Shown: piece by piece, positions 1 through 10,341 of the stretch | How the letters are laid out: each line of letters opens with the position of its first letter | Numbering within the stretch: the stretch's first letter is position 1 | NCBI GenBank assembly: GCA_000149225.2 | Contig: CM000692.1 | Location: forward strand, 310,001 to 374,000 | Direction: 5' to 3' | DNA: 64,000 nucleotides | Origin: Lachancea kluyveri NRRL Y-12651 | Lineage: Eukaryota > Ascomycota > Saccharomycetes > Saccharomycetales > Saccharomycetaceae | Notes under the pieces: model-generated | Told to the model about the DNA's origin: nothing | Database searches by the model: none | The model's input: the letters and a program-made list of their open reading frames with translations, nothing else | Program-made: the position numbers and the translations under genes

Positions 1-432
1 TGGGAACAGACTCTGATGCAGATGCTGCCTGAACAGAATGAATGCGTTTCTTGGTCTTGGGATACGATGGCCAGATGCGGTGTGGCCTTTGCAACTGCAC
101 TTGGTGCATTTAGAGCGCTTGGATTTTTTGGACACGGGTGGTGTCGAACTGACGGAGTTAGGAGGCGAGGGAGGCGAAGGAGCCTGAACTGCGGGTTCAG
201 GTAGTATGTCTAGGGGCACACTCGGTTGAAGATGCGTGTAAGTTGGAGAGGCCATACGCAACGGGGAGAAAGATGGTGTTTGTTGTAATACGGGTAGAGA
301 AAAATACGTTGGCTGTTGTGGAATTGGGGTTTGAGGAGCGAAGATGGCCTGGTAAGAGCGTTCTTCCAGGGGAGGAATGCCATTCAATAAGGAAGTTATA
401 GAAGGCAGCTTAACTTTGGATTGAAGATGCAT
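1..432 (-). CDS. HMG-box transcription factor, 5' part only (runs off left edge)
   Basis: An open frame of 144 codons starts at an ATG at 432 on the minus strand and is still open at base 1, so the gene is partial. The first ~105 residues are rich in Pro, Ser and Gln. A basic stretch with clustered cysteines (CTKCSCKGH) comes next, then IPRPRNAFILFRQHLHQSLF, the start of an HMG box of the Rox1/mating-type (MATA_HMG) class. Rox1 represses hypoxic genes in S. cerevisiae, but its box lies at the extreme N-terminus, unlike here (about residue 122 onward), and this locus is not that of ROX1. No other in-frame ATG lies between 432 and the stop codon at 496-498. It is divergent from AFG3 across a 1.6 kb gap. 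Membership of the HMG family is well supported; equivalence to Rox1 is not. Confidence 0.75.
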   Translation of the reverse strand, partial: MHLQSKVKLPSITSLLNGIPPLEERSYQAIFAPQTPIPQQPTYFSLPVLQQTPSFSPLRMASPTYTHLQPSVPLDILPEPAVQAPSPPSPPNSVSSTPPVSKKSKRSKCTKCSCKGHTASGHRIPRPRNAFILFRQHLHQSLFP

Positions 433-540
433 GATAGCCAAGTGAATTTGAACAGAGGGGGAGAAAGGAAGTAGATGTAAGCAAGTGCAATAGTCTCAGA
501 GTAAAAACAGAAATGAGCAGTTTCCTCTTACGCGTGTGTC

Positions 541-571
<31 letters not shown>

Positions 572-652
572 TATACATATGTGTGTGTGTATGTGTGTGT
601 TTGTGTATGTATATATATATGTACACGTATATATATATATATATATATATAC
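541..652. repeat. TA/TG-rich microsatellite
   Basis: Runs of (AT)n broken by TG-rich units (TGTGTGTGTATG...) and by TACATATA/TACACGTA spacers. Several overlapping short frames on the minus strand (Tyr/Ile/His/Thr-rich) are by-products of this repeat. Confidence 0.9.
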
Positions 653-1010
653 AAATACATATACGTGCGCGTAAAAACATATGTATAAAAAACGGATAGG
701 AGAGTATGCACGGCTGCCAGGAGGAAAGACGAAAGAAGGAATAATGTATGTAATGAAGTAACATGAGATTGACGCTCTAATTTCTGTATTTGTGCATACC
801 CGCAACGTTTACTGGCCAGAAGTGAAACCTCATGCAGAGAGTATTGTGTGATTCTAATTTTTTGTACTATAAGCTCGGCAGCTTTAGCGACAGGTTGGGA
901 AAATGGTCCTTCTAACGGAGAGCCTTTCGGTAATCAGGGACAAACCGTAAGAACACTGGCTTCTCGGACGGGACAAAAAAGAAAAGACGCAGAGGACAAA
1001 GGTAAGTGAT

Positions 1011-1055
1011 ACGATAACATAGCCTACCGTAGGCTACGGTAGGCTATGTTATCGT
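1011..1055. repeat. Perfect 22-bp inverted repeat with 1-nt centre
   Basis: Left arm 1011-1032 (begins ACGATAACATAGCC) is the exact reverse complement of right arm 1034-1055, with a single G at 1033 between them. Each arm itself contains an AGCCTA/TAGGCT near-palindrome, so the element is built from repeats of a ~10-bp unit (GTAGGCTACG). Confidence 0.9.
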
Positions 1056-1909
1056 GCTGCACAAGGTTGGGCAATACCGCCCTCTTTCGTACCACACTGG
1101 GACAAAATATTAGCGCAAGCACCTGTCCGGACAAGAGAATGCTTTTGATAAGGCACAAAGAAATGGCGATACATTTCCTGGTAAATCTACGTTGCTATCG
1201 GTGTTGAGTGAATTATACATTGGTGCCTTCCTAGGATTTAGTTCAAAAAAAAATACTTTTACAGTTGAAGAAAAAGCTTGTTGGCCTGGGTTCGATAGCC
1301 CACGGAATCGGTCCCAAACGACGAACAGCCCAATTTCCCATAAGGGTGCCCAGCCCCGTGTGTTTCTGTGCGAGGATGTACCTCGCAGGAAAATCTAGCA
1401 CAATGGGGGGAGAGGGGTGCGCCGTGGAGAGAAATTTTTCCGCTGGTCTAGACCCCGCCGTCAACCACGATCTACACGTTCAGCCACACGTCTTTTCTCC
1501 AAATAGACCGAGATCTGTTTGGAATTGTCTGATAGAGGAAACAGTATACGGGAATGCACTTGTTTCCTACCGTTATAAAAACGGTGACGTAATGGTATGC
1601 TTTTCTTTCCTATTTTGTCACCACACCTAGGGACTCTTTCTATACTTCGTTTGGGTACCTAAGACCCGCAAGTGGAGCGATACAAACAGCAGATCTATCT
1701 GTCATGAAAGGAAACTTGCTAACAATGCACACTTCGTATAACTACGTACGGTGAGTGTGTTTTTGTACCGAGCATCGTTGATAAGGCCAGGGCCAGGGCC
1801 AAGCCCACGGCTCTTCATCTCCGCCTCTTCCGTTTTCGCCGGCCGGCCGGCTACCTCGCCACCTGCCGGACTTTTACTCTTCAACATCCCTGCCCTCCCC
1901 TCGTCATCC

Positions 1910-1917
1910 CCGGGTAA
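1910..1917 (+). promoter_or_regulatory. Reb1 site upstream of AFG3
   Basis: CCGGGTAA, an exact match to the Reb1 consensus, 125 bp before the AFG3 start codon. Reb1 commonly sets the nucleosome-free region of yeast promoters. Confidence 0.6.
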
Positions 1918-2041
1918 CTTTCCCAGTGGCGAAAAATCCATACAGAGTTGAAGCATTTGGGGATGGTCGGCACAGTGGAACAGTAATAGCTTTGTAGACC
2001 CTATCCCATCAGCTGCTAACTTACGATTTCTAACACTTGCA

Positions 2042-4270
2042 ATGATTAGAAATTTGGTGTTTGGTGGCCTCAAGCTACATCGTTCACCTTCGTCTCTTCC
2101 CAAAAACTTACTAAGGCGATCCTTCCGCCCAGAACTAGGTAGGACTTTCCATTATAGCAATCGTCGTTGTTTTCATCAATCGTTACAAAGATTGAACAAA
2201 AGTGGTGATCAGGACAAAAAAGATAAAAATGATAGCAGTGACAAGGGGAAAAGAAATAGGCAAGACTTCAAGACTTTGGGAGAGTACTTTAGGTCAAAGG
2301 AGTTTGCGAAAAGTGTTTATCTAACCATCGGTTTTACCTTTTTGTTCCACGTTTTGACAACTCCAGCGGACGACTCTCAAGAAGATCAGGTATTAACTTT
2401 CCAAGAGTTTAAGACTAAATATCTAGAAAAGGGTTTGGTGAAAAGGGTGTACATCGTCAACAAGTTCCTTGTGGAGGCGGAACTGCTACCAGAAGCCTCC
2501 AATATCATTGGTAACAGAAACGGATTTTTCGCCGTACCAAACTCTAACCCTGTGGTAGCATTTACCATCGGGTCTGTAGACGTCTTTGAAGAGCAAATGG
2601 AACAGATTCAGGATAAGTTAAAGATTCCTCAGGACGAACGTATACCAATGACTTATGTGGATAGAGCATCCCTTTTCCAATACCTAATCCCATTCATCCC
2701 AACTGCATTGCTCTTAGGTGGTCTGTACTTCATAACTCGCAGAGTCGGTGGTGCTGGTGGTGCCGGTGGTCCAATGGGCGGCATGTTCGGTGTTGGTAAG
2801 TCTAGAGCTAAACTTTTTAACAAGGAGACGGATATCAAGGTAAACTTTAAAGACGTTGCCGGTTGTGATGAGGCAAAGGGGGAAATCATGGAGTTTGTCC
2901 ATTTTTTGAAAAACCCAGATAAATATAAAGCACTGGGTGCAAAGATTCCAAGAGGTGCAATTTTATCGGGACCTCCCGGTACCGGTAAAACTTTGTTGGC
3001 AAAGGCTACCGCAGGTGAAGCAGGTGTTCCCTTCTTGTCTGTTTCAGGTTCTGAATTCGTGGAGATGTTTGTCGGTGTCGGTGCTTCTAGAGTCCGTGAT
3101 CTGTTTGAAAATGCTAGGAAGATGGCTCCGGCAATTATCTTTGTCGATGAAATTGATGCGATTGGTAAAGAAAGAGGTAAAGGTGGTGCCATGGGTGGCG
3201 CCAACGACGAAAGAGAGGCCACGCTAAATCAACTGTTGGTTGAAATGGATGGGTTTAGCACGACCGATCAAATCGTTGTCCTCGCAGGTACCAACAGACC
3301 AGATGTATTGGACCCTGCTCTAATGAGGCCTGGTAGATTTGATAGACATATTCAAATCGATGCTCCCGACGTTGAAGGCAGAAAGGCCATCTACAAAGTC
3401 CATTTGACCAGGTTGACTTTGGACCCCAAACTTTCCAAGTCCGAAAACATCCAATCCTTGGCGGGTAAACTAGCTGCATTGACTCCAGGTTTTGCCGGTG
3501 CTGATATCGCAAATGCCTGTAACGAAGCTGCTTTGATTGCCGCAAGGCGTAAAGAACCTTATGTTGAATTCAAGCATTTTGACCAGGCTATTGAAAGAGT
3601 CATTGCCGGGTTGGAAAAAAAATCTCGTGTCTTATCCAAGGAGGAGAAAACTACAGTTGCTTACCATGAAGCTGGCCATGCGGTTTGCGGCTGGTACTTG
3701 CAGTATGCCGATCCACTGTTAAAGGTCAGCATCATTCCTCGTGGTCAAGGTGCATTGGGTTATGCCCAATACCTACCACCTGACCAATACTTGATCAGCG
3801 AGGAGCAATTTGAGCACCGAATGATCATGGCTCTCGGCGGTAGAGTTTCTGAAGAGTTACATTTCCCATACGTTACCAGTGGCGCACATGACGATTTTAA
3901 GAAAGTTACAAATATGGCACAGGCCATGGTCACCAACCTGGGTATGTCCCGTAAAGTTGGTTACCTTTCTTACGACCAAGGCGATGCCGGTTTCCAAGTC
4001 AACAAACCTTTTAGCGAAAAGACAGCTAGAAGCATCGATTTAGAAGTTAAGAGGATTATTGATGATGCGCACTTCAAATGTAAGAAGATGTTGACTGAAA
4101 ACCTCGATAAAGTTGATAAAGTTGCCAAAGAGTTACTGGACAAAGAAGTTATAACTAGGGAGGATATGATCAGACTGCTGGGACCTCGTCCATTTCCCGA
4201 AAGGAACGAAGCCTTTGAAAAATACTTGGATCCAAAAAAGAGTCCAGATGTTTCATCAGCCACAAACTAA
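2042..4270 (+). CDS. AFG3: Mitochondrial m-AAA protease subunit Afg3
   Basis: 742 residues, close to the 761 of S. cerevisiae Afg3 (YER017C). The m-AAA protease of the mitochondrial inner membrane degrades misfolded membrane proteins and matures MrpL32. The N-terminus is rich in Arg, Leu and Ser with no early acids, as in a mitochondrial presequence. Two membrane segments follow (about 92-108 and 214-235). The AAA module carries Walker A GPPGTGKT (~310), Walker B IIFVDEID and the second region of homology, and the peptidase carries the zinc motif HEAGH (~541). All catalytic residues are intact. It converges on BIM1, as its S. cerevisiae counterpart does on YER016W. Confidence 0.97.
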   Translation: MIRNLVFGGLKLHRSPSSLPKNLLRRSFRPELGRTFHYSNRRCFHQSLQRLNKSGDQDKKDKNDSSDKGKRNRQDFKTLGEYFRSKEFAKSVYLTIGFTFLFHVLTTPADDSQEDQVLTFQEFKTKYLEKGLVKRVYIVNKFLVEAELLPEASNIIGNRNGFFAVPNSNPVVAFTIGSVDVFEEQMEQIQDKLKIPQDERIPMTYVDRASLFQYLIPFIPTALLLGGLYFITRRVGGAGGAGGPMGGMFGVGKSRAKLFNKETDIKVNFKDVAGCDEAKGEIMEFVHFLKNPDKYKALGAKIPRGAILSGPPGTGKTLLAKATAGEAGVPFLSVSGSEFVEMFVGVGASRVRDLFENARKMAPAIIFVDEIDAIGKERGKGGAMGGANDEREATLNQLLVEMDGFSTTDQIVVLAGTNRPDVLDPALMRPGRFDRHIQIDAPDVEGRKAIYKVHLTRLTLDPKLSKSENIQSLAGKLAALTPGFAGADIANACNEAALIAARRKEPYVEFKHFDQAIERVIAGLEKKSRVLSKEEKTTVAYHEAGHAVCGWYLQYADPLLKVSIIPRGQGALGYAQYLPPDQYLISEEQFEHRMIMALGGRVSEELHFPYVTSGAHDDFKKVTNMAQAMVTNLGMSRKVGYLSYDQGDAGFQVNKPFSEKTARSIDLEVKRIIDDAHFKCKKMLTENLDKVDKVAKELLDKEVITREDMIRLLGPRPFPERNEAFEKYLDPKKSPDVSSATN

Positions 4271-4524
4271 TTGAAGAATTCTTAATCTTTTTTTTTTTTA
4301 AAAGAAAAAAAATATCATGTAAATACTGCTTATAAAAAAAAAATAGGACAAGTGATGATGCATGCTCATGCAAAGGGGTGAGTGAAAATGTTATGACAGG
4401 GTATTTTTGTTTTTTGCTTATTTTTTTGTAAAAATAGTTACATTTTCGAGTGCTATATACTAGGGAAAGAATCAGACCTAGAACTACGGACAGAAGAATG
4501 TTTTACTCCAAGGGAATGTCAGCT

Positions 4525-5475
4525 TTAAAAAGTTTCTTCATCTGTGATTAAGTTGTGTGTCGGTTGCGGTTTATTACCTATTACCGCAGCTTCTATTAAA
4601 TTGCTGTCAACTTCCATCATTCCGTCGTTTCGCTCTCCGCTGATAGAGTCATTGGATACCTCGAAACCGTCCTCGGTTGCGTACAAAATCTGCTGTACTT
4701 TACCCAAAAATCTTCCTAATTCATTCGGATCGTTGTTGTAAACCCCCTCTTTGACCAAATCATTGGTGGATTGTACAAGGATTTCTATGTCTCTCAACTT
4801 TCCAAAGTAAAAATCTCGTTCCCTTTCCATAACCGTCATGGCTTCTTGGTACTGGTTCATCTCTTTATTCATGGTATCAATTTTCTTTTGAGCCTGTGCC
4901 AATTCTGCCTGCGTAGTCAACAATTGTTCGTTAGAAATCCGACGAGTTGCTGTGCCGTATGAGCTAGAGTTGCGACTAAGACCATTCAGACTAGATCTAG
5001 TTGACCTTGCGCCGTTTGTGATAGGTGCGACTGAAGAGCCTGTTGCCAAACTTCTCCTCTTGGCAATGTTTACGTTAGAAGTCCCAGAGCTGCCAATACT
5101 TGTGGGCCTATTTTTCCTTCTAGCCTCTGCATCGTATTCACTTTCGTCTTTATTTTGAGCCCAAAATCTTTTTATCCACTGCAGAAACTCTAAATTATCC
5201 TGGAATCTGCATCTAACCAATTTTTCCACATACACCGTTTTTTCAATCTTGTGTCTGGTAAAACAGCTTTGTAAAACTTTAAAATTAGTTGAAAATTCAT
5301 ACTCTGCTGTGGCGTTAAACTTTACTCTATGCATAGGGATATCACCATAGATAGAGTCCATGATCTGACAATATGCAGCACCTGTACCGCATTCTTCAAT
5401 TTTTTTGTAGTTTAGTTTTAACAAATCATTAAGCCAACTCAATAGTTCACTTCTTGATTCACCCACCCCACTCAT
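4525..5475 (-). CDS. BIM1: Microtubule plus-end protein Bim1 (EB1 family)
   Basis: 316 residues (344 in S. cerevisiae YER016W). The protein binds growing microtubule ends and acts in spindle positioning and cytoplasmic microtubule dynamics. It opens with the calponin-homology domain (LLSWLNDLLKLNYKKIEECG, then YCQIMDSIYGDIPMHRVKFN), followed by a Ser-rich linker (~125-185), an EB1 coiled coil and dimerisation region (YFGKLRDIEILVQ) and the acidic C-terminal tail EETF that binds CAP-Gly proteins. The start at 5475 (MSGVGESR) aligns with the known N-terminus. An in-frame ATG at 5532 would add 19 residues with no counterpart. It is divergent from the GCR1_C gene. Confidence 0.95.
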   Translation of the reverse strand: MSGVGESRSELLSWLNDLLKLNYKKIEECGTGAAYCQIMDSIYGDIPMHRVKFNATAEYEFSTNFKVLQSCFTRHKIEKTVYVEKLVRCRFQDNLEFLQWIKRFWAQNKDESEYDAEARRKNRPTSIGSSGTSNVNIAKRRSLATGSSVAPITNGARSTRSSLNGLSRNSSSYGTATRRISNEQLLTTQAELAQAQKKIDTMNKEMNQYQEAMTVMERERDFYFGKLRDIEILVQSTNDLVKEGVYNNDPNELGRFLGKVQQILYATEDGFEVSNDSISGERNDGMMEVDSNLIEAAVIGNKPQPTHNLITDEETF

Positions 5476-5709
5476 ATTAAACCTATTCTCACTCTGCTTT
5501 TTGTTGTGATGTTTCGAAGGTTGAGGTATCATACCAAAGTTGTTTTGTGGAAGAGAGGAGTTTCGTTCATCGCTATCTGGAATCACGCTGGTGAAACTCG
5601 AAACACTTATGTCATCTCATCTCATCAAAATTCCATTTGTCATTTCAATTTCAAAACCGAACGAACGAGATTCGCTGTATTTGTACTGCGTGTCTGCTCC
5701 ATTGTTGTG

Positions 5710-6945
5710 ATGTCAGTTTCTAATGAGGTCTCGCCGATGGATATCACCTCGAATAACTTTGATAATGTGAACAGGATGTTTCAGGCAATGGAGGTTAGAA
5801 TTACAACTCTGCAGCAACAAGTGGAGATACTACAGCTATTGTTGAGGCAAGAAAGGCGTGAAAGGTCTAGATTTCAGAAAAAGCTAGCTGGACGCTTTAA
5901 GAAAGTTGTCAGCTTTTTGCTGGAGGATGAGGGAGAAGTTGGAGATAATAGCAACGCAAACCACGACACTGGACGTGGTAATACCGAAGGCAGCACTGCC
6001 AGTAATAGTGATTTTGGTTTTGAAAGCCACTTGAGCACATTTGATGACGTTAGAGCAATTTTACACACGGACGATGATGCTAGCAGTACTAGCTCTAGCA
6101 GCGTTAGCAGTGAGTCTTCGGATGAAAGCCTCAACACACCTTCCAACAAGGCTGACCATGAGATACTCGACTCTTTTGTAAGTGGTAACAGAAATGGAAC
6201 CATTTCATTGGCAGATATAGCAGGAAACCATCAAGCTGAAAATTCTGAGTTTCAAAGAGAACTATCCGTAGATTTAATAGCGAGGCAGGCAACAGCAAAT
6301 CCTACAGCAAATCCTACAAATACTCCTCATTCGATACAGCAGAACGCAATGATACCGTCAATTATTTTCAAAGATATTGACCACCATTCACAACAAAATG
6401 TCAACAATGAAGATCTTGTGGCACTGATCAACGATAGCCTTTCCAAGAACTTCGATCATTCATCCACTCAGATAAAAAAACGTACCCTATCGAACGATTT
6501 TATGACAACGATAGGCAGTGTTGGTAAGAAAATGCAATCATCTAATACCTCCGTTAAAACGCCAATTGTACCAATACGACCTGTGACGGCTATTTCAAAG
6601 TTACTTGACGAAGCTGACATCCGAGACAAATGGGGAGTTTATTTCTCGGACAAGTTTAGAAATATTGCTGACATGTGGGATCAATATCAGAAGATAAGCG
6701 AAAAGGGAGTATCGATAAAGAGTTTGGAAGATTCTTACTCAAGTAAATGGCGTTCTAACTTGAAGAAAAATGTCAAGAAAAAATACAACAGACGGCTGAT
6801 TGTTATCAAAGCTATCGAAACTGGTATCAAGAAGGGCAAAACTGCAAGTGAATGCATTAGTCTATTGGAAAATTTTTTAAAAGAACAAAGTAAGCCAGTT
6901 TCACATTTGTATAGAAAGGCTAATCTGCCGCGGGAGTTAATTTGA
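5710..6945 (+). CDS. GCR1_C-domain transcription regulator (Msn1/Hot1/Gcr1-like)
   Basis: 411 residues from the ATG at 5710 (MSVSNEVSPMD). An N-terminal leucine/glutamine coiled coil (about 20-60, MEVRITTLQQQVEILQLLL) precedes a long acidic, Ser/Asn-rich middle. The C-terminal ~90 residues match the GCR1_C DNA-binding domain: a W..Y...G.S...LE..Y..KWR pattern, then KKYNRRL, an Ile-rich helix, and ECISLLENFL before LPREL. S. cerevisiae members (Gcr1, Msn1, Hot1) control glycolytic, invasive-growth and osmotic genes. None lies between BIM1 and FAA2 there, so this is a lineage-specific copy or a gene lost after the duplication. The frame is open upstream to 5506, but that stretch overlaps the BIM1 upstream region and has no family similarity. 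Confidence 0.85.
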   Translation: MSVSNEVSPMDITSNNFDNVNRMFQAMEVRITTLQQQVEILQLLLRQERRERSRFQKKLAGRFKKVVSFLLEDEGEVGDNSNANHDTGRGNTEGSTASNSDFGFESHLSTFDDVRAILHTDDDASSTSSSSVSSESSDESLNTPSNKADHEILDSFVSGNRNGTISLADIAGNHQAENSEFQRELSVDLIARQATANPTANPTNTPHSIQQNAMIPSIIFKDIDHHSQQNVNNEDLVALINDSLSKNFDHSSTQIKKRTLSNDFMTTIGSVGKKMQSSNTSVKTPIVPIRPVTAISKLLDEADIRDKWGVYFSDKFRNIADMWDQYQKISEKGVSIKSLEDSYSSKWRSNLKKNVKKKYNRRLIVIKAIETGIKKGKTASECISLLENFLKEQSKPVSHLYRKANLPRELI

Positions 6946-7041
6946 CGTTTCCTGGTTTATGTAAATTCATATAAAATTAAAAAAAAAAAATAAAAAAGAC
7001 AAAAAACAAACAAACTGATAAAGTATGTAGAAGTGTATAAG

Positions 7042-9306
7042 TTACAGCTTTTCAGATTTCATTATTGAACCCTCTTCATACAAAGAATCCAACGTTTTAC
7101 GGAAAAATTTTGTGGCAGCAGCACGTTTCACTTTTAAAGTTGGAGTTACTGTGTCATCTTCAAGTTTCAAAGGTTCCAAGCCAACGTGGATGTTGTGCAG
7201 CTTTTCAAAGCCTTGTAAGCCTCTGATAGAACTGTTTATTAGATTCAAAACGTCACGTTTCAATCTTAGATCAGAATTAATCTGTTGTATGAAATGCTCC
7301 GTACTTAGATGCTTCAGAGTACGATGCTTGCGAGATAACATATGCTTAATACTCTGCACGTCTAATCCAACCACGCCAATCAAATAGGTTTGCAAAGGGT
7401 CCCCATGAACAAAGATTTGCGTGATATAGGGACAAGACGACAAATAATTGTTCTCAATCTTTTCGGGAGCAATGTATTCACCTTGCGCTAATTTAAAGAA
7501 GTTCTTTACACGGTCAATGATACGAATACGACCCTTTTCATCGATGTATCCAATGTCACCTGTGGAAAACCATCCATCTGGATCCATAGCCTTCTCAGTT
7601 TCGATAGGATTTTTGTAGTAATTCTCAAAAATCTGGGGACCACGAAGTTGCAGTTCTCCCTTCAAATCGTGTTCCGCATCGTAACCCATTTCGGGAACTG
7701 ATTTTAACCTGCATTCGGTAGAAAGACCAATTCCACCACAAGAACCAGAATCCTTTTCATGAGATTCGCTTAAACAAATCCCGGCATAGGTTTCCGTCAT
7801 GCCGTAGCCTTGCCTTACACCACAATCGAGCGCACTCTTCATAAAGATCAATGTATCCTCTGAAATTGGCGCTGAACCAGTAATTATTAAGCTCACATTG
7901 TCCAAACCCAAAGACTTGCGGATTTTGTCAATTAAAATTGGGTGGAAAACCATAGAGTTCATAAGCGATTGATCTGGACCATCTCTTTTTGTAAATGTTG
8001 ATCTTTTGGTTTCCAAAATGTTCTGGGTCATACTTTTGACCAAGTGAGATGTAGTATCACTGTTCAAGGAGTTCTTGATACCGGCTTCAAATCTAGTCAA
8101 GATTCTAGGGACAAGCGCCAACACGTTTGGTTTCAAAACCTTCAAATCCTCAACGAAAACGGAAGGATCGGGAGCATGTAAAAAGCCTATTCCAACGCCA
8201 GTGGCCAGCTCGTAACTGATTATCATTCTCTCGAAAATGTGTGCCAAGGGTAAGAAGCACATATCGTACAACTGCTTGGCATGCTTGTCTGGCATGATAC
8301 GCAAGGTGGAAAGAGCAAGAACGGTGCCTGAACTCAAATGAATATGGTTCATTTCAACACCCTTGGGCAATCCTGTGGTCCCAGAGGTAAAAGATATGGT
8401 GTACAATGTTTCCGGTTTTGGAGGAATTATCGGTATTTGGTTTAACGCGCCAATTTCTTCAATCTGTTTCATAGTGAAGATGGAGATCTTCTCACCCTTT
8501 GAGTTTTTGGCAACAGGTAGTAAAAAGTGGTTTAGCTGGTCCAACTCAGCAGAGTCTAAATCATCCATGCAGATGATGGTATTTAAATTCTTCAATCTGG
8601 GTAAAATGTTTAAAATTTTGAAAACGCTCGATTTGGAGAGAACAAGAACAGGAGCCTCGGTCAAATTCATAATGTACTCCGAGGTTTCTGGGCCCAGCGT
8701 ATCGTAAAGCGCTGTGTTTGCCAAAGAGTAAGATTGACAAGCAAGGTCTGTGATAATCCATTCTTTACGGTTGTATGACAAGATTGCAACGATAAAGTCA
8801 TTTTCATGAAAATCCTTGTGCCTCTTGATGTTTACAACGCTCATAATGCCACTGCCAAAATTTCTGCTCCTCTTTTGAACTTCTTTGTAGGTTTCAAATA
8901 CGTAATAGTTGCTCAACTCTCCAGTTATTGGATCCTTTATTCTAGTGCCCAGACAGTCGGAGTCGGGATACCGTTCGACAGTGAAATTGAACAGCTCCAG
9001 TCCCGTTCTCAATTCAGGATGGACAGCAGAAACCAAATGCTTAGGGCTTAAGGAACTTCTATAGACAGGACTATATCCCTTTATATGTTCAGTTCCAGGA
9101 ATCAGATCAGCCTGTTTCTTTAAAAAACTCTGGTAACCAAGGAACTTGGTCAGTGGAAATTCTTTGAATAGAGCAATAAGATATTCTTTAGAATCCTTGT
9201 CGTAACGAGAAAGTTTTTGCTTCAACTGTGCATACGCTGGATTGGTTTCCACCAATTCTGCCAGCGTAATTGATTCTTCATAGTAATTGGGCTTGGTAGT
9301 TGACAT
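7042..9306 (-). CDS. FAA2: Medium-chain fatty acyl-CoA synthetase Faa2
   Basis: 754 residues (744 in S. cerevisiae YER015W). It activates fatty acids to acyl-CoA with ATP for peroxisomal beta-oxidation. The ANL-superfamily AMP-binding P-loop [10 protein letters not shown] lies near residue 305-315, the acyl-adenylate motif [10 protein letters not shown] and the hinge region [17 protein letters not shown] follow, and the C-terminal lysine region [14 protein letters not shown] is intact. The last three residues, EKL, resemble a PTS1 peroxisomal signal. It sits downstream of MSL1 in the same direction with 256 bp between; the gene order matches YER015W next to YER016W. Confidence 0.95.
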   Translation of the reverse strand: MSTTKPNYYEESITLAELVETNPAYAQLKQKLSRYDKDSKEYLIALFKEFPLTKFLGYQSFLKKQADLIPGTEHIKGYSPVYRSSLSPKHLVSAVHPELRTGLELFNFTVERYPDSDCLGTRIKDPITGELSNYYVFETYKEVQKRSRNFGSGIMSVVNIKRHKDFHENDFIVAILSYNRKEWIITDLACQSYSLANTALYDTLGPETSEYIMNLTEAPVLVLSKSSVFKILNILPRLKNLNTIICMDDLDSAELDQLNHFLLPVAKNSKGEKISIFTMKQIEEIGALNQIPIIPPKPETLYTISFTSGTTGLPKGVEMNHIHLSSGTVLALSTLRIMPDKHAKQLYDMCFLPLAHIFERMIISYELATGVGIGFLHAPDPSVFVEDLKVLKPNVLALVPRILTRFEAGIKNSLNSDTTSHLVKSMTQNILETKRSTFTKRDGPDQSLMNSMVFHPILIDKIRKSLGLDNVSLIITGSAPISEDTLIFMKSALDCGVRQGYGMTETYAGICLSESHEKDSGSCGGIGLSTECRLKSVPEMGYDAEHDLKGELQLRGPQIFENYYKNPIETEKAMDPDGWFSTGDIGYIDEKGRIRIIDRVKNFFKLAQGEYIAPEKIENNYLSSCPYITQIFVHGDPLQTYLIGVVGLDVQSIKHMLSRKHRTLKHLSTEHFIQQINSDLRLKRDVLNLINSSIRGLQGFEKLHNIHVGLEPLKLEDDTVTPTLKVKRAAATKFFRKTLDSLYEEGSIMKSEKL

Positions 9307-9562
9307 AACTGCCGATATGGTGAGCTGGAGACCATAGTCACTCTATCAAAAGATACCATGTTCTTCCCGGCCCGATATATATACGTTTCATCTCGCCCCT
9401 CATTACCCCTAACTTCCGCCATCTGGGCAATGGAGTTGTCCGTCATCAACAAAGGGTGAGAGCTTCTCCAACCATCATAACTATTTACGAGAATTCAGAT
9501 TGCTTGAGGAAGTCCGAAATGGGAAAGAGGGAAACCCGGAAGAGAAGTGACAAACGTCTATT

Positions 9563-9895
9563 TCACACGAGCTGGCTATCGGTCCTACTGAATCGGATTC
9601 TCAAGGGTTTCCCAAAAAACGGTTCGTCTTGGAGTGATATCATCGCTAGATTGGCCTCGTTCATGGTCCGCAGTAAGACGAAAGCCTGGCCTCTCTCTTT
9701 GGAGGTCATAGACACTTGGATTACTTCGCCGTATGTTGAGAATAATAGGTACAGGTTTTCTCTAAGTGTATTTGGTCTGATTTGATCGTTCAAGTTGTTC
9801 ACGTACAGAGTATTTTTGGGAGACGTTTCAGGTTGCCCTTCATGGCTCTCTCCTTGCAGCTTGATCTTTTTCCTTAGGGGCTCTTCGGTCGTCAT
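9563..9895 (-). CDS. MSL1: U2 snRNP protein Msl1 (U2B'')
   Basis: 110 residues (111 in S. cerevisiae YIR009W). A single RNA-recognition motif fills most of the protein: RNP2 is TLYVNNL and RNP1 is RGQAFVLL, with a basic nuclear-signal-like N-terminus (RKKIKLQ). The protein binds the U2 snRNA stem-loop with Lea1 in pre-mRNA splicing. A chr IX gene here lies between two chr V genes (FAA2 and HEM14), part of the interleaving seen through the window. Confidence 0.92.
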   Translation of the reverse strand: MTTEEPLRKKIKLQGESHEGQPETSPKNTLYVNNLNDQIRPNTLRENLYLLFSTYGEVIQVSMTSKERGQAFVLLRTMNEANLAMISLQDEPFFGKPLRIRFSRTDSQLV

Positions 9896-10341
9896 TGTGT
9901 GGTACTTGTCAACAGTTTTACTCGTAAACGGGTTTCTTTTTCTTCCTTTGTAGCTCTGTATATGTTTCCGCTGCCGTTGCTGTCTTTGGTGACTTAAGCG
10001 TCCTAGATACAGAGGCTGTTTATATATTCGATGGTTTGGTGATCATGTAAAGAGCTGTTGTTTTCTCTTTTCTGTACATCACTATTCACGTAATCGCTAT
10101 ACATCAAAAGGATGCGAATTGACGGGGAACACTAGCGATGATGTACCCAAGGTATGGCCGTCTCTGCTTTAGAAGTAGGTAGTCTATAAGTTTATAGTTT
10201 TATGGCTACTTATACCCTTTTTCCGCGTCATTTCTTTCTCCTTCCTCTTTTTTTTTTTTTTTTTTGGTTGTGGTTTCCCTACGACAGTAGAAATAAACAA
10301 AGTAAACAAATAAATAAATGGATAGACACTTCGAGCCAGCT
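9896..10341. other. Intergenic MSL1 promoter / HEM14 3' region
   Basis: 446 bp between the HEM14 stop and the MSL1 start, both on the minus strand. It contains a T17 run near 10248-10264 and AT-rich sequence. No RNA gene, repeat or small frame with support was seen. Confidence 0.5.

Larger units (their letters stand above)
433..2041. other. Long intergenic region between HMG-box gene and AFG3
   Basis: 1.6 kb without a credible gene. It holds a TA/TG microsatellite (about 541-652), a perfect inverted repeat (1011-1055), a small hairpin with a TATAAAA loop near 1570-1590, a GC-rich stretch of CCGG repeats near 1840, a TCGTATA sequence (1734-1740) and a Reb1 site (1910-1917). Short frames in the region start at non-ATG codons or are low-complexity. 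Confidence 0.6.

Noticed and set aside
496-805. Three overlapping minus-strand frames of 71-88 codons
   Set aside because: They translate a TA/TG microsatellite; composition is Tyr/Ile/His/Thr repeat and none has a family signal.
1275-1330. tRNA-like B box (GGTTCGATAGCC)
   Set aside because: No A box, acceptor stem or anticodon arm at the needed distances.
1265-1630. 121-codon plus-strand frame
   Set aside because: Starts at TTG, no family resemblance, overlapped by a similar-length frame on the other strand.
5476-5586. N-terminal extension of BIM1 to the ATG at 5532 or beyond
   Set aside because: The known EB1 start MSxGxGESR aligns at 5475; the extension has no counterpart and the outermost start is a GTG.
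5506-5709. N-terminal extension of the GCR1_C gene
   Set aside because: The extra 68 residues lack similarity, begin at a non-ATG codon and overlap the BIM1 5' region.
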